This document shows positions 43,598-54,155 of a DNA stretch of 64,000 nt, piece after piece. A program made the position numbers and the translations under genes. Position 1 is the first letter of the stretch; every line of letters starts with the position of its first letter. The notes under the pieces are model-generated. The model was not told where the DNA came from. It saw only the letters and a list, made by a program, of their open reading frames with translations, and made no database searches. Source of the DNA: Turritopsis dohrnii (Eukaryota > Cnidaria > Hydrozoa > Anthoathecata > Oceaniidae). The stretch spans positions 682,001 through 746,000 of the forward strand of contig BQMF02000181.1 of NCBI GenBank assembly GCA_027922465.2, read 5' to 3'.

Positions 43598-43778
43598 TAA
43601 GCTTAAGTAAGTAAAGGCGGGCGCAAACCGATCCAACATTTCATCCAACATATTTTTGTCATGTTGGATGAAATGTTGGATGAAAATTCGAATGTTGGAT
43701 GAATTCGAATTTTCCGTTTGTATGACTTTCATTCAACATGCGAAACATAAAGACATTTCATTCATTCGTATTTTAAAA

Positions 43779-45028
43779 ATGGCAGACAGCGCATTGATGG
43801 TAGTGGTTTTAAACAAGCTGGTTGACTCTGATGACGAGAAACCAACCCGCGGGAAAACCAGAAATTGGGTTAAACGTCGCGAAGAAAAAGGATACTTTTC
43901 CACCATAATTAAAGAAATCAGAATGGAAGATAGCTGCGGCTTTAGGGAGATGTTTCGAATGGCCCTTCTACTGACTTTGAGTTTGTTTTGGGAAAGATAT
44001 CCCAACTGATATCTCCCCAACAAATAATCGGGGGTCACAGGCCTATTTTGGCGGATGAAAGGCTTGCCCTTACATTACCTTATCTGGCAACCGGTGAATC
44101 ATTCCAATCACTTAGTTTCCAATTTCGAATTTCATTAAATGCCGTATCTTACATTGTAAAAGGATGTTGTAAAGCTTTAGTTGAGCAACTTGTGCCTTTG
44201 TTCATCAAAACTCCTCAGTCAGAACAGGAATGGTTGAAGATTTCTCAAATATTTGAACAACGTTGGAATTATCCACATGCTTTGGGTGCCATTGATGGAA
44301 AGCATGTCACAATCAGAAAACCAAAAAACGGTGGATCCTTTTATTATAATTACAAGCATTCCCACTCTATCATTCTATTAGCAATTGCCGGTCCAGAATA
44401 CGAATGCTTATACGCAGATGTTGGATCAAATGGACGAGTTAACGACTCTGGGGTTTGGAACAAAAGTTCCCTTCTACAAGCTATTGAAGATGGATCTGTC
44501 AAGCTTCCAAAACGCGATGCATTACCGAATGGCGATATTGTGCCCTACGTTTTCCTCGGAGATGATGCCTTTGCCCTCAAGACTTTTATGATGAAGCCTT
44601 ACCCACAGCAAAACTTATCTCTTGAAAAAAGGGTGTATAATTATAGACATAGCCGAGCTCGTCGCATTTCTGAAAATCTCTTCGGTATAATGGCTAATAG
44701 GTGGAGAATCTTTTTCACAACTATAAATTTAGAGCCGAATCATGTCGAAAATGTTATCCTTTCCTCATTGGCCTTGCACAATATGTTGATCAAAAGCCCC
44801 AATTCTGCAAATGCATATCGCCCTGTATCCCTAGCTGATTCCTTTTTAGATGACGGAGAAGTGGTAGAAGGAGAGTGGAGGAAAAGTACTGTTACGGAAT
44901 CATTTCATCAATTACAAGTGCCACGAGGGGGGCACAATGCAACTACTTCAGCTAAATCAGTCCGAGATAGTTTCAAAGATCACTTTATAAATGAAGGGGC
45001 CGTGGAATGGCAGTGGAAACATTGTTGA
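43779..45028 (+). CDS. PIF/Harbinger transposase (one-base frameshift near 43960)
   Basis: Translation would start MADSALMVVVLNKLVDSDDE at 43779. The N-terminal basic region runs to FREMFRM at about 43962, where one base appears to be missing; the remaining ~346 codons follow in the next frame. These include the helix-turn-helix (LPYLATGESFQSLSFQFR), AIDGKHVTIRKPKNGG (first catalytic D), YADVGSNGRVNDSGVWNKS (second D region), VFLGDDAFALKTFMMKPY and RRISENLFGIMANRWRIF with the terminal E. This is a complete DDE set. The frame break may be genuine or a consensus error; if corrected the protein would be about 416 aa, normal for the family. Confidence 0.87.
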
Positions 45029-45143
45029 AATCACAAACTGACTCATATTTATGAATATAGTTGTAAAATGTATACTAAAGTAAAAATATTTACATATCTT
45101 TGTGACTTTTCAAAACTATACAAAAAGTACACAGGTTTGTCTC

Positions 45144-46089
45144 TTATTGCTTATTTAGCATATCCATATAGGTTTGTCCTGCCATTGGTGGTGTCATATT
45201 CATGGATGTGTTGTTGTTAAAATTCCCATACACCATTGGTTGGTTATTTGAGGTTTCCCCCCTCTCTGCAGACATTTCAATGTCAAAAATGACATCTGAA
45301 ATTCTTTTTTCGGCAATTCTTCTATTTCGATTACTTAACTGACAAAGCCTTTCTTCTACATACATGGAAAACGCAGATTTCTTCGTGTTGGACACTTCAG
45401 AAACTTTCTTTGATTTCGATGTGATTGCTTCAGTCATAGTACATTTCGAAAGCAAATCAAGTTTTTTTTCTGCAATAGTTTTCTTTTTGGCTACCGGCAG
45501 GCCCACCGCAGTTTCTATTTCTTCACTCGGCTCTTCTTGGCTCAAACGTTTCAACGTATCCCTACTTTTCCCTGCGCCTATTAACTGGAAGCAAGAAAGA
45601 CAACCTTTCATAATGGATCCAGCTTGATGAGTAGAGCTCATCAGTCGACTGTCCACTTTTGGTTTTGGTTTCTTTTGCCCGTTCTCGACCGAGCTGGGCC
45701 CTTAAGCTGTTGATTTTGGCCTTTACTGTGGCGATGGTTGTGTCTAATGCATCAGCTATTGTCGTGTACGCAATTTCCTTCACATCTCTTTTGGTGTAAT
45801 CCTTATGAAAAACATCCCACAAGCACGGACTTGCTTCCAGCATATCTATAAGAACAGATACTTCGTCATCGCTCCAGTCTTTATTAATACTGGCCTTATC
45901 TTTGTTGGCTTTTGATTCAACTGCACCTTTACTGGCCTTTTCTTTGTTGGTTTTCGATTCAACTGCCCCTTTTTTCTTGCCTTTTACTGCCTTTGTTTTT
46001 TCGGTCTTTTCACCTTCCTTCTCTTTTTGGTGTAGTTTAAATGCTAAACCTTGGAGGTTATGATGATCATCTTCGCTTCCGGAGTCCAT
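45144..46089 (-). CDS. Harbinger accessory Myb/MADF-like protein (one-base frameshift near 45586)
   Basis: The protein would start MDSGSEDDHHNLQGLAFK at 46089. After a lysine-rich repeat region comes the Myb/SANT-like block DWSDDEVSVLIDMLEASPCLW, DVFHKDYTKRDVKEIA, and a helix with VKAKINSLRAQLGRERAKE. At LSFLLPV the frame leaves; the other frame resumes IGAGKSRDTLKRLSQEE and runs to MDMLNKQ at 45144, consistent with one extra base. In PIF/Harbinger elements this second protein binds the transposon ends with the transposase and brings it into the nucleus. It is convergent with the transposase gene. Confidence 0.8.
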
Positions 46090-46395
46090 ACTGTACATCG
46101 TGTATTTTAGACGAAGCAATGTAAACAATATGATTTTCTTCACAAAAACATGAATAAAAAAATTCATTGGAACGTCGCACGTTCGAAAAGTGTTCAAAAC
46201 GTTCGAAATTCTAAATTTAAATATTCTTTTTTCGTCAAAAATCAAAATGTTGGATGAAAAGTATACCAAACTGCTCCAACGTCACTTTTTCTCTTTTTTC
46301 TCCGAAAAATGTTGGATGAAAAATATGTTCTGGAACATATTTCATCCAACATCATTTTTTCCTTTTTTTCCGAAAAATTGCTACATTTGAAGTTA

Positions 46396-46831
46396 AGCTT
46401 AGGTCAAACGTGTCCAACATTTCATCCAACACCGAAAATTTTCGATGTTGGAAAATCAAAAGCAAAATTTGAAAAAGAAGAAAAAAATGTGTTGGATGAA
46501 GCAAAAATGTGTTGGATAAAAGTTTGATCGCGAAAGGGAAGTAGTTGCTCCCAACTTGCTCCTTCTTTTCCATCCATTCTCTGTTTTTCCCCCGACACGG
46601 CCTTTCGTCGTCAGAATCCAAAAGTTCTGATAAAAAAACAGGATAGAATATCTGCATGTCCGTCACCATCTTGAGGTTTGTTCGAAAGAGGGAATGAATG
46701 AACATAGATGTTCGATAAAATGTTGCAGATCGTTTGACCGGCACGAAATTTTCATCCAACTTCCATCCGACAAACGTCCAACACGATGATGAAAATGTTG
46801 GATGAAATGTTGGACACGTTTGACCTAAGCT
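46396..46831. mobile_element. Non-autonomous Harbinger element (B), 436 bp
   Basis: The ends AGCTTAGGTCAAACGTGTCC (46396) and GGACACGTTTGACCTAAGCT (to 46831) are perfect complements, with TTA at 46393-46395 and 46832-46834. On the minus strand it still encodes LLDSDDERPCRGKNREW, a short transposase N-terminus. Its body matches element C at 37051-37350 and 42546-42725, so B and C are one family. Confidence 0.9.
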
Positions 46832-46834
46832 TTA

Positions 46835-47418
46835 CGACGTTACAAGTCTGCTGCCTGGAGATGAGTTGCTCAGATTAAATTGATAATTGTTTAAACTTCT
46901 TGTAGGAAACAAGTATGCGCGACAGGTATTCATAAAAGAAATATCCTTGGTCATTTGAAACAAGTTCTCTGACTTTCTCATTGAAGTTTTAAAAAGGAAA
47001 TTGACGGAGGAAAAAATCAAATGCGAACGGCCGGCATCAACAGAGAAAAACACTATGCTATTTAGAGCGGAGATGTCACCGAATGACGAAAGAACATTCT
47101 CAATTGGAGAAATAGGGCGTTTCTAACTGTTATACATCACTGCCGATAAAGGAATTCGGATTTGACCTGTCCAAATAAGAATTTCGCTAACGAATGCTAT
47201 ACTTAATGGGTCGTGGACACATGTGGTGAATCGTTTGATAAGACACATTCGTTACTTTGTAAGAATGGTGGATTTACACCCTCCGCCATAACGAGCTTCA
47301 GAACATCACTCAAGATCGCAGTACAGGAACAATACTTTAACGAGACACTTCCTAGACCATTCCTGAAGCTCTGTTTAATCATTGTTATGGCTAAGCAAAC
47401 CAACAAGTATAGAGTCGC
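46835..47418. other. Intergenic, nothing recognised
   Basis: No convincing frame, exon or repeat was found. Confidence 0.35.
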
Positions 47419-48003
47419 TTTACTCTCGTGTGCCAAATAAACGGGCCCCCCCGCTTGTTAATTTTTCGATTTTTTTCCAACCCCCCGGACCTTATTTAGA
47501 CCCCCCCGTTTATTTATTTTCACCGATAGACATGTGTGTAACTGATGTTTTTGTGTTTACTAGTAACTCAGTTTCTTATACTTTTCTTAACACTCATTTT
47601 CTTGTACTGAAGTTATGTATTACAGTAACAAAGACTTTTCATGTGATACTTGTTTTATCGTTTAGAAAGAGAAAAGAAAAAAATAGCTTCTTGTATATAA
47701 CTGTTACTAGTAGTAATCTTCAGGTTTTTTAAAACTGGAAGGATTTTGCTTAAAAGTTTCCCTATCTTTTTTTGTATATAAAACATAGTTCCATGTATGA
47801 TAGTATATAGTTATTATTAACATTAACACGTTAAGAACACAAATCTTCTGATTTCATTGAAAATCGATGTTTTTCACATTTTCCACCCCCCCCCCCCCCC
47901 CCCCCCGGAAATTAAGACCCCCCCCGCTTATTAGGTTTTTGGAAATTTTCCAACCCACCCCATTTATTTTGACCCCCCCGTTTATTTGGCACACGAGAGT
48001 AAA
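47419..48003. mobile_element. Inverted-repeat element with long C-tracts
   Basis: TTTACTCTCGTGTGCCAAAT at the left and ATTTGGCACACGAGAGTAAA at the right are perfect complements over about 27 bases. The inside has several C-runs, the longest 21 Cs at 47886-47906, and imperfect copies of CCCCCGTTTATTT facing the same way at both ends. It encodes nothing. Target duplication is unclear (TTTA/TAAA is part of the palindrome). Confidence 0.75.
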
Positions 48004-48147
48004 ATTTTAATTATCCTACAGCAGAATGGAAATAACAAGTAAATGTGACCGAGTCAAGGAAAAAATTTAGTGAAACAATAGAATCGACTCGGAATTTGAC
48101 AGCAAGGCATTCCGCCACACCATCAGGAAGAGAAAAGCTGTAGAATA

Positions 48148-48301
48148 CAGTTTAACTCGTGTAATTCGAATCTCCACGGGCATTCAAAATTTGTTCGAAT
48201 TACATGAGTTTCCTTATAAGGGTAAACTCGGACGGGACCGAAGACTTTGTTCGATTTACATTATTCGAATTATAGGAGTTCGAATTACACGAGTTAAACT
48301 G
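48148..48301. mobile_element. Tc1/mariner-type MITE with TA duplication
   Basis: CAGTTTAACTCGTGTAATTC and its exact complement form the ends, with TA on both sides (48146-48147, 48302-48303). The 154-bp element contains a second internal match (TTCGAATTA). CAGT ends and TA duplication indicate a mariner-type mover. Confidence 0.9.
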
Positions 48302-48303
48302 TA

Positions 48304-49547
48304 TGTAAGCTTTTACTTTCCTTGTGAATCACGAATCACCTCATCTAAGAAAATGAATATTTCGAATCACCATGACATCAAAGTGTGAGATTTCATTTAA
48401 AATAATTAGTGATGTAATTCGAAACACAGAACAGAAAGAACAGATGTCAAAAAATTCTTTAAAATGATGTTCATTATACAAACTAAATTATACAATTACA
48501 ATCCAACAAATCCCATACGTACATAAGTTTGGATTACAAAAATGAAGGAACTCCACCAGAACTGTACCTTCTTTATTTGATAACAGCTTGACACGTTGAC
48601 ATTTTCTTCATCGTATTTTATTTCATATTTCGCATGTATCAACGTATTTGAATTATGTACCATATTTCCCCAACAACAATTCAACAAATCCAGTAACGTT
48701 GATGATCTTTATCATATATTAACCCAATTTTAAGAGAAAATAAAATCATTTCAAAAACCACCCTCACACCCTCCCTTCAATTTAATTGCAAGGAAAAGCA
48801 AAAATCTTAGTGAAATGTAAGAAAAGCCTCTCCATTTATTTTCGTTAACCATCATACCAATGCTATACACATTATTATATAAAAGAAAAATTACCACTAA
48901 AACATTAAATGTTGTAATAAATGATGTCTTTCCACTGAGCTAATACACAAAGATCTTTGGAACAGCACTGACAAAGTCACTTTTGAGGTTATTTTCGAGA
49001 TAGATAATTCACTTCAAGGATGTACGACTAACTCCATAGCAAAGTAACGACTTCAAGTTCAGTTCTTTCAATAAGGTATATGTATTGTACGACTTCAATG
49101 AGGAGGTAAGACGCTAACTATAAACCGTGGTGTCCTGCAGAAGGTATTAAAAGAAGCACTATTATTAAGTGTAGTGGGGATCCACATACTTACCACATAC
49201 TTACCACTTTTATGCTATCTCTTTGAATTGATCTATTCTGGTAACTTGTGTTTTCTGCTTGCACCCAGCAAAGCCATTTTTATTATCAATAGAAGCCTTC
49301 AGATTCCTTCTTAGTCTTCATAATTCTCCATATAGCAACATTATTTTAACAATTTTAGGTGCTTATCTATGAACCCTAACATGTATCTCAATTGCTAAAC
49401 ATTATAATGGTATGGGTGCCTTAATGTTTCCTTGATAAAGAATTAGTTAACGAGAAAAACTACCAAACAATTAAATGATTTAGATTTGAAAAATTTCCTT
49501 CAAGAATTTAAAACCTGAAGAGATATTATGTTTTAAGAATATCTTAC
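48304..49547. other. Region 3' of the RRM gene
   Basis: It is AT-rich, without a recognised coding frame. Because a canonical donor (GTAAGA) follows the RRM stop codon at 49547, part of this region probably holds a 3' UTR exon of that gene. No poly-A signal could be chosen with confidence. Confidence 0.4.
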
Positions 49548-51117
49548 CTAATAGGGGTGGCTGCGGTTGTTACGATTCCCAGATCTGTGAGCTCCATAAT
49601 GACTAGGATAATTTCCATAGTAATCATATCCATAGCCATAATTAGGTGGATAAGCTCCGTAGCCATAACCGTAACCATACCAATCATCACCCCACATTGG
49701 CTGATTTCCATATGAATTTCGACCTCGAAATCCCATTCTTCCACCTAAAAACAATATCAAAATTGAAACCCTTATATATATACAATTCCTGATTTATAAA
49801 AGTACGACATACAACTTTCAAATAATACACAAATAAATTCAAGAGAGAAAAGAAAGTCGGTAAGGATCTAGGTCCAAGGCTATGGATATAGCATTGAAAA
49901 AATATGTGACAGTTTATGGGAAAAGGATAACAAGTGAAAAAGTGAATGTGAATCGCTTAATCAATTATTTGAAGCTGAAAAGTGATTCTTTCAAATCGAT
50001 TTAATCGCTTTTCCGATTCCATAGAATCGATTTCAAATCGCTTTCCCAATTATTTTGAATCACTTTTTCACTTGCTATCCTTTTCCCATTTTAATAGAAA
50101 ACAACCATGAACGGTTTAATTCGCAGAGATTGTGGAAATGAAACAAAATAAGAAAATCCTTACAGAAAGTTAATTTGACCATAACATAAATCTGAAAACT
50201 GAGTTCATAGCAAAAACATTCATACCATCATTTTTCGGCTTTGCCTTACTAATTCTCATTGAATTTCCATTAAGGGTGAATTTAGCTTCACCAATGGCTA
50301 TTCGGTCTGCAAAATCTTCAGTAGATACAGTTATGAATCCAAAGCCTCTGTTTTTTGATGGATCTTCTTTAGATTTTAATAGGTTTATGTCTTCGATTAT
50401 GCCAAATCGTTTAGGGTGGCGAGATAATAAATATCTTTTAAGTTCCTTTTCAGCGAAATCTGGAGGAATATTTGCAATATGTAGTTTTTTGACTTTGAAG
50501 TGTCCATTGTTTTCTTCTTGGCCTCGTGGCACTGCCCTTTTCACATCTAAATCTTTCTCTTTGTATTTGTGAGGTCTACCTAACAGACACTCTTCTAAAT
50601 CATCACAGTACTTGAATGTAATGAAACCAAACAACCTATCAGATTTACTGGTTTCTTTGTTGATGATAATGCATTCAAGAATTTCTCCAAACCTAGAAAA
50701 TAGTTCTTTCAATTCTTCATCTGTTGTTTCTCTATCCAGACCCCCAACGAACATCTTCCTCATTTCTTCTTTCTCATTGAATTCTTCTGGACAAACATAT
50801 TCTACATCTTCATCTTCTGAATCTTCAGCAGCTGCTTCAGATGTTCCAGTTTCCTCAGTTTCCTTAACGTCCGTGTTTTCCTTTACTTGCCCTGTGTTTT
50901 CCTTTATTTCAGTGTTTTCCTTCACTTCAGTTTCTTCCTTCATAGGTTCTTCAGATGTTGTTTTCTCATTTTCAGATGTCTCCACACCTTCAGTTGGAGT
51001 TTCTTCAACTCCTTCAGTATTTTGATCTTGCTCTTGTTGCAGTTCCTCTGCTGGCTTTTCATCCTGTTGCTCTTGACCTTGTTCTGATTCATTCTGTACT
51101 TGTTCCTCTTCGGTCAT
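49548..51117 (-). CDS. hnRNP-type RNA-binding protein with two RRMs, two coding exons
   Basis: Exon 1 is 51117-50226 and exon 2 is 49744-49548, joined by a GTATGA...TAG intron in phase 1; the protein is about 363 aa. Residues 1-112 are Glu/Lys/Thr-rich with KENT-type repeats. RRM1 spans about 121-196 (RNP2 MFVGGL, RNP1 RLFGFITF) and RRM2 about 209-292 (RNP2 LHIANI, RNP1 RGFGFITV). The second exon encodes a Gly/Tyr/Asn-rich low-complexity tail (YGYGYGYG). The order acidic N-terminus, two RRMs, GY-rich tail resembles hnRNP D/AB and fly Squid, nuclear factors for mRNA splicing, stability and localisation. The stop TAG directly abuts a GTAAGA donor, so a 3' UTR intron is likely. A MITE lies in the coding intron. 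Confidence 0.88.
49917..50090. mobile_element. MITE in the RRM gene intron
   Basis: TGGGAAAAGGATAACAAGTG (left) and CACTTGCTATCCTTTTCCCA (right) are near-perfect complements about 170 bases apart, with further inner matches (AAATCGATTT). No clear target duplication. Confidence 0.8.
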
Positions 51118-51470
51118 CTTGATACCTTAGACTACAGCTATAGCAAATCAAAATAAAGTCCCTGTTATCTGGTAAATTATACTTGGCATAAAAATGTATG
51201 GCAAAATCACCTACCAGTTATGCTTGAACTTGCAGAAGAAAACTGACAATGAACTAACAGAACTTTGAACGGGGTGCCGATTCTCATAAACAGGGAGTCA
51301 ACACTTATTGGCGGGAGGACATTGGGGCGCGGATCAATTCTTTAACACTTCTCTCGAAGGAAAATCACACGTGCGTCCGTTCGGTTTCACTAGAGATACA
51401 GAATATTATTGTACGTATATTGTAGGCTTTTAATGACTTGAAAGCTGAAGGGTAAAAAGGAGTTTTAACA

Positions 51471-51493
51471 TTAACCCTAACCCTAAACCTAAC
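51471..51493 (+). repeat. Short telomere-like tract
   Basis: AACCCTAACCCTAAACCTAAC is about three and a half copies of the animal telomere unit (complement TTAGGG). It is too short for a telomere and may be chance or a repair scar. Confidence 0.6.
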
Positions 51494-51689
51494 ATAAACT
51501 CGACAGTTCAGGATTACTGTTCTATCCGATAGAACAGTAATGCACCATTGAAGAAGCTGCTGAAATTCCATCCAGAAATTGTGGCAATAATAAATTGCGT
51601 ACACCACGGGGCGCATTGCAGCACCCAGCCTTACCTTATCGGGGATGATTGGTAGATGCTGCGAACGCTTTTAACACCCCCTTTAGCTG

Positions 51690-52525
51690 AAGAGAATTGT
51701 CTTACAAACCTTTGAATATTTATTGTTGCAGGATTATCTTCGGTGTAAATCGATACACACCCTCCGAACCTTTATTAAAGAAACTTGGGATTCTTAGTAT
51801 CTACAAATTAAACATATACCAAGTATTAATCTTCATGTTTAAAAGTAAACTTGAGCTAACCCCAACGATGTTCCGCGACCTATTCTCCACTATTGAAAAT
51901 AAATACAATACCAGACATTCAAGAAATAATTTTAAAATCCCTCAAAAGCGTCTTAAAATAACTACCTTCTCTATCCTCCATCGTGGTCCTACCCTATGGA
52001 ATAATATTTTACAAAATGCAGAAAAGGATGCCAACTCTTTACTCTGTTTCACAAGATCTGTCAAAATGAAGTTACTTAATAGGGACATTGATTTTTCTCA
52101 GTTTTTTTAGGCTGTGTCATATTATATTTCCTCCTAGTCTTCTTAATATTTCTCGCTTGATTTACATTTTCATTCTGTATTGTTTTCTTTTTTTGTTGTT
52201 GTAGTTGTTGTTGTTGTTGTTTTTTTGTTTGTTTTTATCTCATAACGTGTGTTTGAGTACTGGTCTGTAATATGCTTTCCTTTTGCTTGTAAATATTTCT
52301 GGTCAGATAGGTATTTTGTTTTCATGTTTTGTATATATCATTATATATTATAAGTTAGTAAGTATTATTAGCATATATTAAGTGAAATAGTTATATTTAC
52401 ATGGGGCTTGATGATAAGGCACTCCAGCCTTCTGCTTGCTCCAGCCATTATATACGTTGTATATTAAGGTTTGTATAAATATTGGCGAAATAAATAAATA
52501 AATAAAAAAATAAAATAATTGTTAC
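51690..52525 (+). mobile_element. 5'-truncated LINE 3' end
   Basis: The frame 51697-52110 gives the C-terminus of a CR1/L2-like LINE polyprotein (LLKKLGILSIYKLN, NTRHSRNNFKIPQK, GPTLWNNIL), after which a 3' UTR with TTG repeats (about 52190-52225) runs to an A-rich AATAAATAAATAAA tail near 52490-52520. All of the reverse transcriptase is missing, the usual result of incomplete reverse transcription. Confidence 0.75.
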
Positions 52526-52690
52526 AGTGTTTGTAAGTTTCCAGCTTGCGGGTGTGATACACATACTCTAGAGAGATGTTGCCAAGGCTTTATCGGTCTA
52601 AATAGCTCCGTACGGCGCTGTCCAACAAACGTGACCAGGAAATGTAAAATCTGAAGTATATATTACTTGACTGGAAGGGAAATTGCGTCT

Positions 52691-53059
52691 CTAATGGACT
52701 TCTGATGGACTTCTGATGGACTTCTGACGGACTTTTGCGTTTACCGATTCTCGTTCCTCCATTACCTGAAGAAGTATTTCCTCTTCATTTTGTGGATGCT
52801 CATTTTCCATTTCTACATTAAAGGGAAAGTCGATTTTCATCTGTAAATCACTTTTGGAGTCGTTATCACTCATGTCTAAACCTAGCGCGAGGGAAAACGA
52901 ATTTGGAGAGCAAAGTGTATATAAATCTTCTTGGGATTTGTCGTACCTTTCGTGGGTGACACAATGGATTCCATTTCCTTCACCAATCAATATCACCATT
53001 ATGATATCACCAAGAGTAATCCCATCCTCTGGATAAAAAATCAGGGGTAATATCAACAA
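52691..53059 (-). other. Open frame of 122 codons, unrecognised
   Basis: The frame contains an acidic region (SDNDSKSDLQMK, NEEEILLQVMEE) and a hydrophobic start. It lies just downstream, on the same strand, of the integrase remnant at 53286-53720 and could be the C-terminal part of that retroelement's polyprotein. I found no domain that I recognise. Confidence 0.3.
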
Positions 53060-53285
53060 TTGCTTTAGACGAACCTCAAATAATAAGTTTGAGTTAGTCT
53101 GAGTTAGTGATTTCTTGACAAGCTATGAAGATATGATGACCAAAGAATACCAGCAAGTAGTTCTAAATACATCATTTTATGCTAGGTTAAATATTCTACA
53201 AAAAAAATTGTCTTGTTAGTCGGTGTATTATGGTCTTTAAAATTTCTAAAACTTACCTCGTACATATCATTTTTGCAACATTTCT

Positions 53286-53720
53286 TTACTGGTCCTCAGA
53301 CGACAACACGGTGTTGCATTGCACCAAAATTTCCATGTTTTTTACATATTCAAACAAACACTTCATACCCTGGTTTATAACCAACATAGGAGATTTTCCA
53401 AGCGTGCGCTGCGTTGCCACAATTTTTTCATCAACTTTTTTAAAGATGTTTTCCCTCAGTCCGTCACTTCTGCCGTCAGAAGGTCGTGCAATTCTTGTCA
53501 TGATTGTCATTTACTGGACCCAATTTACACCAGTCTTTTTTGAGTCACGAGGTCGTAATTGATTTTCTGTTGTAAAACTCTATGCGATCTTTCAACCTTT
53601 CCTTGAGCTTTTGGATTGTTAGATGGTGACCTAATCAACTTCATTTTGTTTCTTTTACAATCAGCTTTTACGTACTTTTCGAAATCACCGTCATTGTCAA
53701 TTTTAACTTACGGAAACATT
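53286..53720 (-). pseudogene. Retroelement integrase C-terminal remnant
   Basis: Minus-strand frames at about 53640-53500 encode LIRSPSNNPKAQGKVERSHR and VLQQKINYDLV, the block that follows the second catalytic aspartate in many integrases (HPQSQGKVERSHRxLR); the E in KVERSH is the catalytic-type residue. The sequence then shifts frame at an internal stop and continues as a degenerate tail to 53286. Upstream (53907-53668) a further open frame ends KLKLTMTVISK without clear motifs. It is clearly inactive. Confidence 0.55.
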
Positions 53721-54155
53721 CGTCCACCCAAATATATTGTTTCTTTAAATTATTATCATTAAAAAATTGGAATTTCCCTACTTTTGTTTTTACTTTTGTT
53801 CTGGGAATAATAAGCCCGATACTTTCCTTTCCCTCGTGAGGTAGAACTCTAGTCCTTATTTGTTTTAATATGACTGGCAACATAATTACAACTATTGATC
53901 CATGCAAATTGGGGGAAGCTTTTTTGTTACAAATTAGGGCACAACAATCTTGTTGTTGATGTTGTTTTGACTGACAAAGAATCTTTCATACGTACGTATA
54001 CACAACCACCAGAAACAGCGACGAAGGCCTTTTGTGGTTTCCTAGACTCGTGAAAGACTCTGAGGGGAAAAGAAAAAGACTTTACTTACTTTTTCCGAAT
54101 GGAAAATTTCACTGAATTAATATGCAGTTTTAATCCATTATGTTTTTGCAAAAAG

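Larger units (their letters stand above)
37051..43603. mobile_element. Harbinger derivative (element C), split by a gypsy element and another Harbinger copy
   Basis: TAA at 37048-37050 and 43604-43606 flank imperfect terminal repeats built on CAACATTTCATCCAACA; the right end reads CGTTTGACC-TAA-GCT, with a second Harbinger copy (42729-43597) inserted exactly at that TAA. A gypsy retrotransposon (37621-42540) splits the middle. Without these it is about 760 bp. Bases about 37270-37350 (plus) still encode SDDEGPCRGKNQRVDEKKERV, the start of a Harbinger transposase. It is closely related to the 46396-46831 copy. Left boundary less certain than right. Confidence 0.65.
43615..46392. mobile_element. 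Near-autonomous PIF/Harbinger element (D)
   Basis: The left end AGGCGGGCGCAAACCGATCC follows TAA (43612-43614). The element holds two convergent genes, a transposase on plus and a Myb/MADF-like protein on minus, the standard PIF/Harbinger arrangement in which the second protein helps nuclear import and DNA binding. Both genes have a one-base frameshift. The matching right end (GCCCGCCT-TAA) was not found; another Harbinger copy is inserted at 46396, so the right end was probably lost. The stated right border is therefore the last position before that insertion. Confidence 0.75.

Noticed and set aside
47203..47440. Overlapping frames on both strands
   Set aside because: No recognisable motif; each is the antisense of the other and neither shows splice sites.
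51471..51493. Telomere or chromosome end
   Set aside because: Only three to four units, inside normal sequence with genes on both sides.
53286..53510. Independent small host gene on the minus strand
   Set aside because: It directly follows an integrase block in the neighbouring frame and reads as its degenerate tail.
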